Positions 1 to 6,599 are shown, counted from the first letter of the stretch. The stretch is 8,416 nt of DNA from an uncultured Oscillibacter sp. (GCA_902476875.1 CABSFC010000111.1:1-8416); one strand, 5' to 3'. Numbers and translations are program-made. Notes: a model not told the origin generated them from the letters alone.

Positions 1-383
1 GCGGAAAAAAGGTGGTCAAGTTCATCGGCTATGATGCTGGCGAACACTATCGCAGTGACAAGGTCCTTCTGCGTGATCTGGCAGACCCGAAGTACAGCAA
101 ATGGTATCCTCTGATGGAATGGGGCTGGGATCGGGAGGCGTGTATCCGGGCGATCGAGGCAGCGGGCCTGCCGCAGCCGGGAAAGTCCTCCTGCTTTTTC
201 TGTCCCAGTATGCGGGCGGAGGAGATCATCGACCTGCGGGAGCGTTACCCAGATCTGTTCCAGCGCGCGCTGGCATTGGAGGATAACGCACGGGCCAACC
301 TGAAAACTGTTCAGGGGCTTGGGCGCAACTATTCATGGAAAGAACGATTTGGAAAGGAGCAATGCAATCATGGCAACGACTGA
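1..383 (+). CDS. PAPS reductase-family (PP-loop ATPase-like) protein, 3' part only
   Basis: This is the C-terminal part of a gene cut by the left edge; the frame is open from base 3 (codons for G-K-K-V-V-K) and stops with TGA at 381-383. No true start is visible, and the GTG at 12 is just an internal codon. About 126 residues are seen. The stretch QPGKSSCFFCPSM (around nt 177-215) followed by an Arg/Leu-rich helix and a GLGRNYSW segment resembles the C-terminus of 'phosphoadenosine phosphosulfate reductase family' proteins encoded in clostridial conjugative elements. That family is built on an adenine-nucleotide alpha-hydrolase fold. The PP-loop itself would be upstream and cannot be checked. 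The Cys pair (codons 192-194 and 201-203) may bind a metal or an Fe-S cluster; that is inference. Genuine sulfate assimilation is unlikely in this context. The stop codon lies inside the next gene (14-nt overlap), which suggests translational coupling. Confidence 0.7.
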   Translation, partial: GKKVVKFIGYDAGEHYRSDKVLLRDLADPKYSKWYPLMEWGWDREACIRAIEAAGLPQPGKSSCFFCPSMRAEEIIDLRERYPDLFQRALALEDNARANLKTVQGLGRNYSWKERFGKEQCNHGND

Positions 384-627
384 GAAGATCCGCAAGGATA
401 TTGAGAAAACGAGGGAAAAGATCGCCGAGCAGCAGAAGCGTCTCCGCGCGCTGGAAGCCCAGCTCACGGAGGAGGAGAACCTGGAGATCGTCCGCATGGT
501 AAAAGCTGTCCGCATGGACAACAGGGAGCTGACCGCCTTCCTGCGCGCCTACGCCAGCGGCATGATCTCCCTGCCGGACGGGCTGATGGAGACGGAGGAA
601 AGCGAGGGTGCGGAAGATGAAGCGTAA
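370..627 (+). CDS. DUF4315 family small coiled-coil protein
   Basis: This gene encodes an 85-residue protein beginning [13 protein letters not shown]. The ATG at 370 is chosen because an AGGAG sits at 355-359 with about 10 nt spacing. The upstream in-frame start at 319 would add residues lying wholly inside the previous gene. Residues about 4-50 are a charged Lys/Glu/Arg-rich helix with heptad-like spacing (a likely coiled coil), followed by a short globular part (about 45-72) and an acidic tail. Composition, size and position directly before a DUF4366 gene and topoisomerase III match the DUF4315 family of Tn1549/CTn-type conjugative elements. The biochemical function is unknown; the protein looks cytoplasmic, with no signal or membrane segment. 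It overlaps the preceding gene by 14 nt and the next one by 11 nt, so it is almost certainly part of one operon. Confidence 0.85.
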   Translation: MATTEKIRKDIEKTREKIAEQQKRLRALEAQLTEEENLEIVRMVKAVRMDNRELTAFLRAYASGMISLPDGLMETEESEGAEDEA

Positions 628-1318
628 CAGAGCTTTTCGCCGTTTCGCCGCCGTGTTCCTGGCGCTTTTCTGCATGGCGGCCACCTCCACCGTGGCCTTC
701 GCCGGCGGCGGGGACGGCGAGCCCTACTACACCGAGGAGGAGACCACGGGCGGCTATGAGCCCCAGCCCCTGACCCCGGAGGGCAACATGACCCTGGTGG
801 ACGATATCGCCGGTGAGAGCGCCGGGGACAAGCAGTTCATCACCGTGGTCACAAAAGGCGGCAACTATTTCTACATCATCATCGACCGGGCGGAGGACGG
901 CGAGAACACCGTCCACTTTCTCAACCAGGTAGACGAGCGCGACCTGCTGGCCCTGATGGACGAGGAGACGCCCGCCGCCCCGGTGTGTACCTGTAAGGAA
1001 AAATGCGCGGCCGGCGCGGTGGATACATCCTGCCCTGTCTGCAAGACCAACCTCTCCGAGTGCGCGGGCAGGGAGAAGGCCAGGGAGCCGGAACCGGAAC
1101 CGGAGCAGCCGGAGAAAAAGAGCGGCAGCGGCCTGCTGGCCGTAGTGGCGCTGCTGGTGCTGGCAGGCGGCGGAGCCTTCGCCTATGTGAAGTTCATCAA
1201 GCCGAACCGCAGCAGCGTGAAGGTCAGCGCCGATCCCGACGAGTACGATTTCCCTGACGAGGAGTATATCAACGAGGATGAGCCTGCGGAGGCTGAAACG
1301 GAGGCGGAGCATGAGTAA
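617..1318 (+). CDS. DUF4366 (CD1107-type) secreted, membrane-anchored mobile-element protein
   Basis: This gene encodes a 233-residue protein. ATG 617 is preferred over the in-frame GTG 608 because GAGGG at 604-608 lies 8 nt upstream. Residues 1-29 form a signal peptide: a basic start ([10 protein letters not shown]), a hydrophobic core and AFA before the likely cleavage site. Residues 30-171 should be outside the membrane. They include a folded segment (about 55-115) and a Cys-rich patch (C124, C126, C130, C139, C142, C149), then a Glu/Pro/Lys stalk (151-170). Residues 172-192 ([19 protein letters not shown] region) form a transmembrane helix followed by positive residues. The tail 206-233 is strongly acidic (15 of 28 residues D/E). 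This layout and the neighbours fit the DUF4366/CD1107 family of conjugative elements, presumed to be part of the transfer apparatus at the cell surface. The exact role is unknown. The stop overlaps the topoisomerase start by 8 nt. Confidence 0.88.
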   Translation: MKRNRAFRRFAAVFLALFCMAATSTVAFAGGGDGEPYYTEEETTGGYEPQPLTPEGNMTLVDDIAGESAGDKQFITVVTKGGNYFYIIIDRAEDGENTVHFLNQVDERDLLALMDEETPAAPVCTCKEKCAAGAVDTSCPVCKTNLSECAGREKAREPEPEPEQPEKKSGSGLLAVVALLVLAGGGAFAYVKFIKPNRSSVKVSADPDEYDFPDEEYINEDEPAEAETEAEHE

Positions 1319-3395
1319 GCTGATCATCGCGGAAAAACCGAGCGTGGCAAAATCCATCGCGTCGGCCCTGGGTGCTTCATCCAGGGCCGATGGCTTTTAT
1401 GAGGGCAGTGGCCTGATCGTTTCCTGGTGCGTGGGGCACCTGGTATCCCCGTTGGACGCGGGCGGCTATGACGAACGCTTCAAAAAATGGCACTATGAGG
1501 ATCTTCCCATCCTGCCGGAGCCCTTCCGCTACGCCCCCATCCCCGGCAAGGAGACGGCTTTGGACAATGTGAAGCGCCTCATGGCGCGGGAGGACGTAAC
1601 GGAGATCGTCAACGCCTGCGACGCTGGACGGGAGGGCGAGCTGATCTTCCGGCTGGTGTATGAACTGGCCGGCTGCCTCAAGCCGGTCCTCCGGCTTTGG
1701 ATCTCGTCCATGGAGGACAGCGCCATCCGGGAGGGCTTTTCCGAGCTGCGCCCCGGCGCTGACTATGAAGCCCTGTATCAGTCAGCCCTCTGCCGCCAGA
1801 GGGCTGACTGGCTGGTGGGGATCAACGCCACCCGCCTTTTCTCCGTTCTCTACCACCGCACCCTGAATGTGGGCCGCGTCCAGACGCCCACCTTGTCCCT
1901 GCTGGCGGCGCGGGACGCGAAGATCGCGCTGTTCCAGAAGGAGAAGTATCATCATGTGCGCCTGACCCTGGCCGGCGCGGAGGCGGTGTCGGAGAGATTT
2001 ACCGATCCGGCGGAGGCGGAGCAGGCGGCGGCCATGTGCAAGGGCGCGGCCGTCATCTGTACTTCCGTCACGAAGGAGCAGAAGAAGGAACAGCCTCCGA
2101 AGCTCTATGACCTCACCACCTTGCAGCGTGAGGCAAACCGGCTGCTTGGCTACACGGCGAAGCAGACCCTTGACTACGCCCAGAGCCTCTATGAAAAAAA
2201 GCTGCTGACCTATCCCCGCACGGACAGCCGGCATCTGACCTCCGATATGGCGGAAACGGCCTCCTGTGTGATCCATCTGGCGGCAAAGCTGCCGCCCTTT
2301 GATGGCTGCACAAACTTCTTCCCGCTGGTGGAGGCCATGGTCTCCGACAAGGACGTATCCGACCACCACGCCATCATCCCCACGATGGAGATTGAGAAAG
2401 CGGATATCCCCGCCCTGCCCCTGGGCGAGCGTGAGCTGATTCTTCTGATCTGCTGCCGTCTGCTGTGCGCGTCGGCGGAGTCCTATGTGTATGAGGCGGT
2501 CACGGCCACCTTTGACTGCGGCGGCCAGTCCTTCACCGCAAAGGGCAGGCGCGTCCTCTCCGAAGGCTGGCGGGAGATCGACCGCATTTTCCGCGCCTCC
2601 CTGAAAGAAAAGCCTGCGGATGGGGACGGCGATGCGCTGCCGGACTTCACCGAAGGACAAGTTTTTGACGGCGCGGAGGTTTCCGTTACCGAGCATTTCA
2701 CCCAGCCGCCGAAGCCCTACACCGAAGATACCCTCCTGTCCGCTATGGAGAACGCGGGCAAGGACGATATCCCCGATGAGGCGGAGCGAAAAGGACTGGG
2801 CACGCCCGCGACCAGGGCGGCTATCATCGAAAAGCTGGTAGCAGCCGGATTTGTGGAGCGCAAGGGCAAGAGCCTGATCCCCACGAAAGCCGGTATCAAC
2901 CTTGTCACGGTCCTGCCGGAGCCGCTGACCTCTCCCATGCTGACGGCGGAATGGGAACAGAAATTGACGGAGATCGCAAAGGGCGGCGCTGACCCGGACA
3001 CCTTTATGGATGGCATCCGGGATATGGTCCGGGAGATTGTGTCTACCTATTCCTGTATTTCCGAGGACGGCAAAAAGCTGTTTGCCCCGGAGAAGGAGAG
3101 CATCGGCGCCTGCCCCCGCTGCGGCCAGCCGGTTTATGAGGGGAAGAAAAACTTTGCCTGTTCGGATCGGTCCTGCGGCTTTGTTCTCTGGAAAAATGAC
3201 CGCTTCTGGACGAGCCGCAGGAAGGAGCTGACAAAGAAGATGGCGGCGGACCTTCTGAAAAAGGGACGGACCAATGTCAAGGGGATGTGGTCTGAGAAGA
3301 AACAGACTACCTACGACGCCACCGTGATCCTCTGCGACACGGGCGGCAGGTACATCGATTTCAAGCTGGAATTTCCCAAAAATAAGCGAAGCTGA
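1311..3395 (+). CDS. topB: Type IA DNA topoisomerase III of a conjugative element
   Basis: This gene encodes a 694-residue enzyme that relaxes or decatenates negatively supercoiled or single-stranded DNA by a transient 5'-phosphotyrosine link. ATG 1311 gives the canonical start [17 protein letters not shown]. The longer in-frame start at 1278 lies inside the previous gene. The Toprim domain covers about 1-135 and contains EKPS near residue 8 and the metal-binding DAGREGE at 104-110. The second acidic position of the usual DxD is Gly here, a variant known in other TopB proteins. Further type IA motifs are [16 protein letters not shown] (188-202), the catalytic Tyr301 in [13 protein letters not shown] (298-310), DHHAIIPT (351-358) and GLGTPATRA (495-503). 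The C-terminus has one four-Cys zinc module (C601, C604, C617, C622) and a topo C-terminal repeat-like end. In ICEs the enzyme is thought to handle topology during transfer or replication. The family match is clear and no key residue is missing. Confidence 0.97.
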   Translation: MSKLIIAEKPSVAKSIASALGASSRADGFYEGSGLIVSWCVGHLVSPLDAGGYDERFKKWHYEDLPILPEPFRYAPIPGKETALDNVKRLMAREDVTEIVNACDAGREGELIFRLVYELAGCLKPVLRLWISSMEDSAIREGFSELRPGADYEALYQSALCRQRADWLVGINATRLFSVLYHRTLNVGRVQTPTLSLLAARDAKIALFQKEKYHHVRLTLAGAEAVSERFTDPAEAEQAAAMCKGAAVICTSVTKEQKKEQPPKLYDLTTLQREANRLLGYTAKQTLDYAQSLYEKKLLTYPRTDSRHLTSDMAETASCVIHLAAKLPPFDGCTNFFPLVEAMVSDKDVSDHHAIIPTMEIEKADIPALPLGERELILLICCRLLCASAESYVYEAVTATFDCGGQSFTAKGRRVLSEGWREIDRIFRASLKEKPADGDGDALPDFTEGQVFDGAEVSVTEHFTQPPKPYTEDTLLSAMENAGKDDIPDEAERKGLGTPATRAAIIEKLVAAGFVERKGKSLIPTKAGINLVTVLPEPLTSPMLTAEWEQKLTEIAKGGADPDTFMDGIRDMVREIVSTYSCISEDGKKLFAPEKESIGACPRCGQPVYEGKKNFACSDRSCGFVLWKNDRFWTSRRKELTKKMAADLLKKGRTNVKGMWSEKKQTTYDATVILCDTGGRYIDFKLEFPKNKRS
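1680..1697. repeat. 7-bp inverted repeat in topB
   Basis: AAGCCGG and CCGGCTT face each other across a 4-nt spacer (TCCT) inside the topoisomerase gene. It sits about 80 bp before a much stronger inverted repeat in the same gene. At this GC content a 7-bp repeat alone can arise by chance. Confidence 0.5.
1779..1810. repeat. Perfect 14-bp inverted repeat inside topB
   Basis: The left arm CAGTCAGCCCTCTG (1779-1792) and right arm CAGAGGGCTGACTG (1797-1810) are exact reverse complements separated by four bases (CCGC). Single-stranded DNA or mRNA would fold into a very stable 14-bp hairpin. The arms encode part of [12 protein letters not shown], a conserved stretch of topoisomerase III, so coding constraint may explain some of it. 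There is no T-tract after it, so it is not an intrinsic terminator. Confidence 0.9.
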
Positions 3396-3403
3396 AGGAG
3401 GAG
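3395..3403 (+). promoter_or_regulatory. Strong ribosome binding site for the ArdA/YodL gene
   Basis: AAGGAGGAG precedes ATG 3409 with about 5-8 nt spacing, depending on the core chosen. It begins on the last base of the topB stop codon. This is the only junction between genes of the plus-strand operon without a coding overlap, and it has the strongest Shine-Dalgarno of that operon, suggesting independent, high translation initiation of the antirestriction protein. Confidence 0.85.
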
Positions 3404-3408
3404 CGTAT

Positions 3409-5256
3409 ATGCCGGATTACAGTTACAACAAGGACTATCCCTTTGCTGCCTTTATCACCAATCTTGGCAAGTACAACGAGGGCGAGCTTGTGGGCGAGTG
3501 GGTGAAGTTTCCCACCACCGCCGAGGAATTGAAGGAAGTGTTTAAGCGGATCGGGATCGGCCAGAAGGATGACTTCGGCCAGCCCTATGAGGAATGGTTC
3601 ATCACGGACTATGACTGCTATGTGGACGGCCTCTATGACAAGCTGGGGGAATACGAAAATCTGGACGAGCTCAATTATCTGGCATCGAAGCTGGATGAAA
3701 TGAGCGACAGCGAATACGCGCAGTTTCAGGCCGGTATGGAAATGGGCGACCATTGCGGCAGCCTGCAGGAGATCATCAACCTGACGGAAAATCTGGACTG
3801 CTATGAGATCTATCCCCATATTGAGGACTATGACGATCTTGGGCGCTATTACATCGAGGAGCTGGAGGTCATGCAGGTGCCGGAGCACCTGCAAAATTAC
3901 ATCGACTATGAGGCCTACGGCCGGGATGTGGCGATGGACGAAAACGGCAGCTTTACGGATCAGGGCTATGTGCGGGATACGGGGGACCGCTTCTGCGAGT
4001 ATTACGACGGCGAGCGCGGCAGTATCCCCGATGAATACCGGGTGATGACCTTCCAGGACGATATTCCCGAAGAAGAAAAATCCGAGTGGGCTATGGATAT
4101 TGCCTTTGACCTGGACGAGTTTTTCCGTCAGAACGATCCGCAGTATGCGGTGGAGCACCCGGAGGCACACGCCGCAAAGGAAGAACTTTACGAAAGCCTG
4201 ATGGCTGGGCGCATTTCCGCTCTGGATGAAAAGCTGGCGGCGCTGGGTCAGACGCAGGAGGACTATCTTCCCTCCGAGATCGAAAAGTTCAAGGACGCCA
4301 CGGGCTACGAGGAGTTTCTGGATTTCGACCCTGCCGAGGTCAAGGCGGCTTTGGAGGATCCGGGCAGATCCCGTGTGGATGAAATGTTAGCCTTTGCGGA
4401 AAAGGCGGAACGGGAGTACGCGGCGGAGGCGGCCGCCTATGCGCAGATCCCGGCAGATATCGTGGCACAGGCGCGTGCGGCGCAGGGTGACACCTTCTCC
4501 ATCTATCAGCTGAAACCAGGAGATAGTACGCGGGACTACCGCTTCGAGCCGCTGGACGCCATCCGGAACAACGGTCTTTCCGTAAAGCCGGAGAACTATG
4601 AGCAGGTCTACACCGCCCCGCTGACGGAGCAGGACAGCTTGGAAAGCATCTATACCCGATTTAATATTGACCGCCCGGCAGACTTCAAGGGGCACTCCCT
4701 ATCCGTATCGGATATCGTGGTGCTGCATCAGGACGGGAAGGACACCGCCCATTACTGTGACCGTTTCGGCTTTTCTCAGGTGCCGGAATTTTTGCAGCCG
4801 GAACGGGCAGCGGAGGTCACGATTCCCACGCCGGATCAGATGGCGACACAGGAGCGGATCAGCACGCCCAGAGGCAGCTTTTGTGTGACGGCCATGAGCC
4901 GGGAGCAGATGGAGGCGACCGGTTACGGCGTCCACCACATTTCCGATGATGGGAAGTACCTTATCATGGGAAATGGCACGCGGGCCTTTGCCGTGGCGGC
5001 GGAGCAGCCGGAAAAGGACAATCCCCTCCGTACCGCTGAAATGACGTTGGAGGACGACTACGGCATGATCGACGGCGTTATCAACAACGGCCGGCGGGGC
5101 GAGGAGCTGGAAAAGGCCAGGGAGCACGCGGAGCGGACGCAGCCGGAGAAAAAGCCCTCCATCCGGGAACGGCTGGAGGCGGCAAAGCAGGAGTGCGCAA
5201 AGCAGCAGCCCAGGCCTGCCACGGAGAAAAAGCCCCCGGAGCTGGGGGAACGATGA
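3409..5256 (+). CDS. ArdA-like antirestriction protein fused to YodL and DUF4316 domains
   Basis: This gene encodes a 615-residue protein. Residues about 10-215 look like ArdA: AFITNLGKYNEGELVGEW near the start and IDYEAYGRDVAMD at 165-177. ArdA proteins are acidic DNA mimics that occupy type I restriction enzymes and protect incoming DNA, and this part is visibly rich in Asp/Glu. Residues about 220-345 are a charged helical linker. Residues about 360-465 (TFSIYQLKPGD to SQVPEFLQPE) resemble the YodL domain. Residues about 485-560 (TPRGSFCVTAMSREQME onward, then MIDGVINNG) resemble DUF4316. The tail 565-615 is Lys/Glu/Pro-rich and probably disordered. The protein has no signal peptide or membrane segment, so it is cytoplasmic. 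Such multidomain proteins are typical of this operon position in clostridial ICEs. Antirestriction activity of this fused form is inferred, not shown, and the roles of YodL and DUF4316 are unknown. The stop overlaps the next ATG as ATGA. Confidence 0.88.
   Translation: MPDYSYNKDYPFAAFITNLGKYNEGELVGEWVKFPTTAEELKEVFKRIGIGQKDDFGQPYEEWFITDYDCYVDGLYDKLGEYENLDELNYLASKLDEMSDSEYAQFQAGMEMGDHCGSLQEIINLTENLDCYEIYPHIEDYDDLGRYYIEELEVMQVPEHLQNYIDYEAYGRDVAMDENGSFTDQGYVRDTGDRFCEYYDGERGSIPDEYRVMTFQDDIPEEEKSEWAMDIAFDLDEFFRQNDPQYAVEHPEAHAAKEELYESLMAGRISALDEKLAALGQTQEDYLPSEIEKFKDATGYEEFLDFDPAEVKAALEDPGRSRVDEMLAFAEKAEREYAAEAAAYAQIPADIVAQARAAQGDTFSIYQLKPGDSTRDYRFEPLDAIRNNGLSVKPENYEQVYTAPLTEQDSLESIYTRFNIDRPADFKGHSLSVSDIVVLHQDGKDTAHYCDRFGFSQVPEFLQPERAAEVTIPTPDQMATQERISTPRGSFCVTAMSREQMEATGYGVHHISDDGKYLIMGNGTRAFAVAAEQPEKDNPLRTAEMTLEDDYGMIDGVINNGRRGEELEKAREHAERTQPEKKPSIRERLEAAKQECAKQQPRPATEKKPPELGER
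3872..3893. repeat. 9-bp inverted repeat inside the ArdA-region coding sequence
   Basis: TGCAGGTGC (3872-3880) and GCACCTGCA (3885-3893) are perfect reverse complements around the 4-nt loop CGGA. The segment codes for MQVPEHLQN in the ArdA-like part. It could form an mRNA hairpin; function is unknown and coincidence is possible. Confidence 0.6.
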
Positions 5257-5450
5257 GCCGGGGCCTGAAGTGGCGGCTGGAATGGGCCTTCTTCCTGGGG
5301 GAGAACGGCAGGCGGCAGTACAACCGGCTCTGCAAGGGCTGTGTCCATCCCTGCAAGCAGAGCTTCCGGGCGGTGGTGCTGGACTGCCCCCACTTCCAGT
5401 CCCAGCGTGTGAAAAAAGACATGGATAAGGGTGGGAAACGGGCAAAATAG
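5253..5450 (+). CDS. Small cysteine-motif protein of unknown function
   Basis: This gene encodes a 65-residue protein starting MSRGLKWRLEWAFFLGENG. ATG 5253 overlaps the previous stop (ATGA), and a GGGGGA sequence lies just upstream; the longer in-frame start at 5193 would be buried in the previous gene. Four cysteines have the spacing C27-x2-C30-x3-C34-x10-C45 (LCKGCVHPCKQ ... LDCPHF), which suggests a small zinc-binding fold. The protein is basic overall (Lys/Arg at both ends), compatible with nucleic acid binding. The aromatic stretch near residues 7-15 is too short and charged to be a confident membrane helix. Similar short ORFs follow the ArdA/YodL gene in related elements, as I recall, but I cannot name a family. 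It is the last gene of the plus-strand operon and is followed by a terminator about 120 bp downstream. Confidence 0.72.
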   Translation: MSRGLKWRLEWAFFLGENGRRQYNRLCKGCVHPCKQSFRAVVLDCPHFQSQRVKKDMDKGGKRAK

Positions 5451-5566
5451 TCCTCCGTGGCGGCGTTTTCAGACCATGCCCTTATGATTTCCCATCCGCG
5501 CCTTTCTCCGCGCTCCTGCGGCGAGAAAACAGACGTTTTTGACACTTTCCGATTTGCGCCCATAGC

Positions 5567-5623
5567 AAAAGCGGGGACGCGGCCTTCGGTATATCCGTTG
5601 GCTGCGTCCCCGCTTCTTTTTTT
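5567..5623. terminator. Probable bidirectional intrinsic terminator between convergent genes
   Basis: AAGCGGGGACGC (5569-5580) pairs perfectly with GCGTCCCCGCTT (5604-5615). Four more inner pairs (5581-5584 with 5600-5603, one of them G-T) extend the stem to 16 bp. On the plus strand the right arm runs into TTCTTTTTTT (5614-5623). On the minus strand the stem is followed by TTTT (complement of 5567-5570). It lies after the plus-strand operon and just past the stop of the minus-strand BRO-N gene (5626), so it probably ends transcription from both sides. It is stronger for the plus strand because of the longer T-tract. Confidence 0.88.
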
Positions 5624-5625
5624 GC

Positions 5626-6501
5626 TTATTTCTCGTCCTCGTTGGGCTTGTCCGCTTCCGCCACGCCCTGGATCACATCCGTCACCACGGCGTTGAGCTG
5701 GGCGGCGTTCTGCGCTGTGACGGCGGGCCGCCCGGTGTCCGCTTCGATAGCGCGCCGCGCGTCTCCCGCCACCTTGCCGCCGCGCCGGGCGACGATCCGG
5801 CTTTCCTCAAAGCCCTCCGGCTGGTGGGCCTTGGAAAGCTCCGTGGTCGTGGTTTCGGCCAGCATGTTCAGCACGATCTCCAATGTGCTCATGTTGTCCC
5901 GGAGGTTTTCCTTTTTGAGACCTTTCAGGTTTTTGTATTGCCGGGTGGTCATGCCGGACCAGGCTTTGGTGATCTCGTCGGTGAGGATGGCGTACTCCCG
6001 TCCCTTCTCCACGCCCCGCTGCTGCCATTCGGCGGTGAGCTCGTTGCGGACGCGGATAGAGAGGATGCGCTGGTGGATCCAGTCGGCGTCATAGCCCTTC
6101 TTCTGGTAGGTTTCCAGCGCCCGGTCGATGGCCTGTTCCGGGTCGATGGTCTCCTCGATGCGCTCCCGGCCTACGGCGGCGAGCCAGAGCCGGAAGGGTT
6201 CTGCCTTCGGCGAGGGGATAGATTGGATGATGCGCAGGATCTGTTCCGTATTGGCGGCAAGCACCTTTCGCTTTTTGCCTGTGGAGCCGGTCATTTCTAC
6301 CTGGGGACAATTTGTCCCCAGGTAGCTTGCGAGCTGTTCGTCCCGCTTGCGCATTTTTTTGAGATAATCCGTGGGATTGGCGCTGTCTGACAGCACCGCC
6401 ACCACATCCACCACGGAGAAGTACCATTCTTCCTTTTCCTCGTCCCAGGCGGTACGGATCTTTCTATCTTCAAAAAGCTGGATGGAGTTATTTTCGTCCA
6501 T
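5626..6501 (-). CDS. BRO-N / DinD-like putative DNA-binding regulator
   Basis: This gene encodes a 291-residue protein starting MDENNSIQLFEDRKIR. The start is supported by AAGGAGGG (complement of 6510-6517) 8 nt upstream. Residues about 5-115 match the BRO-N fold seen in phage antirepressors and baculovirus BRO proteins: FEDRKIRTAWDEEKEEWYFSV, DYLKKMRKRDEQL, then IIQSIPSPKAEPFRLWLA. The C-terminal half (about 120-280) is helical and includes ARRGGKVAGDARRAIEADTG (239-257 region), reminiscent of the C-terminal part of DinD-type proteins. It has no signal or membrane segment. BRO-N proteins generally bind DNA and can act as antirepressors or regulators, so control of element genes is a reasonable but unproven role. 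It is convergent with the transfer operon and has its own likely promoter. A perfect 14-bp inverted repeat lies inside the gene at 6297-6325. An alternative reading is a plain phage antirepressor picked up as cargo. Confidence 0.85.
   Translation of the reverse strand: MDENNSIQLFEDRKIRTAWDEEKEEWYFSVVDVVAVLSDSANPTDYLKKMRKRDEQLASYLGTNCPQVEMTGSTGKKRKVLAANTEQILRIIQSIPSPKAEPFRLWLAAVGRERIEETIDPEQAIDRALETYQKKGYDADWIHQRILSIRVRNELTAEWQQRGVEKGREYAILTDEITKAWSGMTTRQYKNLKGLKKENLRDNMSTLEIVLNMLAETTTTELSKAHQPEGFEESRIVARRGGKVAGDARRAIEADTGRPAVTAQNAAQLNAVVTDVIQGVAEADKPNEDEK
6297..6325. repeat. Perfect 14-bp inverted repeat inside the BRO-N gene
   Basis: CTACCTGGGGACAA (6297-6310) and TTGTCCCCAGGTAG (6312-6325) are exact reverse complements with a single T between them, giving a near-continuous 29-bp dyad. 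In single strands it would fold as a 12-bp stem with a 5-nt loop. It encodes YLGTNCPQVE (residues 60-69) of the BRO-N protein. The dyad shape is that of an operator for a dimeric DNA-binding protein. No T-tract follows on either strand. Confidence 0.92.
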
Positions 6502-6509
6502 GGGCTTTT

Positions 6510-6517
6510 CCCTCCTT
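6510..6517 (-). promoter_or_regulatory. Ribosome binding site of the BRO-N gene
   Basis: The minus strand reads AAGGAGGG here, eight bases before the ATG at 6501. It is close to the full Shine-Dalgarno and fixes the start codon. Confidence 0.85.
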
Positions 6518-6532
6518 CAATGGGCTATCCCC

Positions 6533-6541
6533 ATTCTACCA
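6533..6541 (-). promoter_or_regulatory. Likely extended -10 promoter element of the BRO-N gene
   Basis: On the minus strand the sequence reads TGGTAGAAT: a TGN extension followed by TAGAAT (one mismatch to TATAAT), about 32 nt upstream of the start codon. No good -35 hexamer is seen at 16-18 nt upstream, as expected for extended -10 promoters. The upstream stretch is A-rich (complement of about 6554-6560). This is a prediction from sequence only. Confidence 0.45.
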
Positions 6542-6599
6542 TGAAATGATGATTTTTTCTATCAGGGAACGCGATTTTTGCGGCAGCAGCAGTCGTAGG

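Noticed and set aside
464..1357. Long minus-strand open frame (297 codons) opposite DUF4315/DUF4366
   Set aside because: It lies entirely antisense to well-supported genes, has no ribosome binding site I can see, and its Leu/Arg/Gly-rich translation is typical of shadow frames in GC-rich DNA.
1782..2696. Minus-strand open frame (304 codons) inside topB
   Set aside because: It is antisense to a clearly conserved enzyme and its product has no recognisable domain.
4699..5445. Minus-strand open frame (248 codons) opposite the ArdA/YodL gene
   Set aside because: It is a shadow of the plus-strand coding frame, low in complexity and rich in Pro/Arg/Leu.
5824..6390. Plus-strand open frame opposite the BRO-N gene
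   Set aside because: The BRO-N protein on the minus strand has clear family motifs, a ribosome binding site and a promoter; this frame has none.
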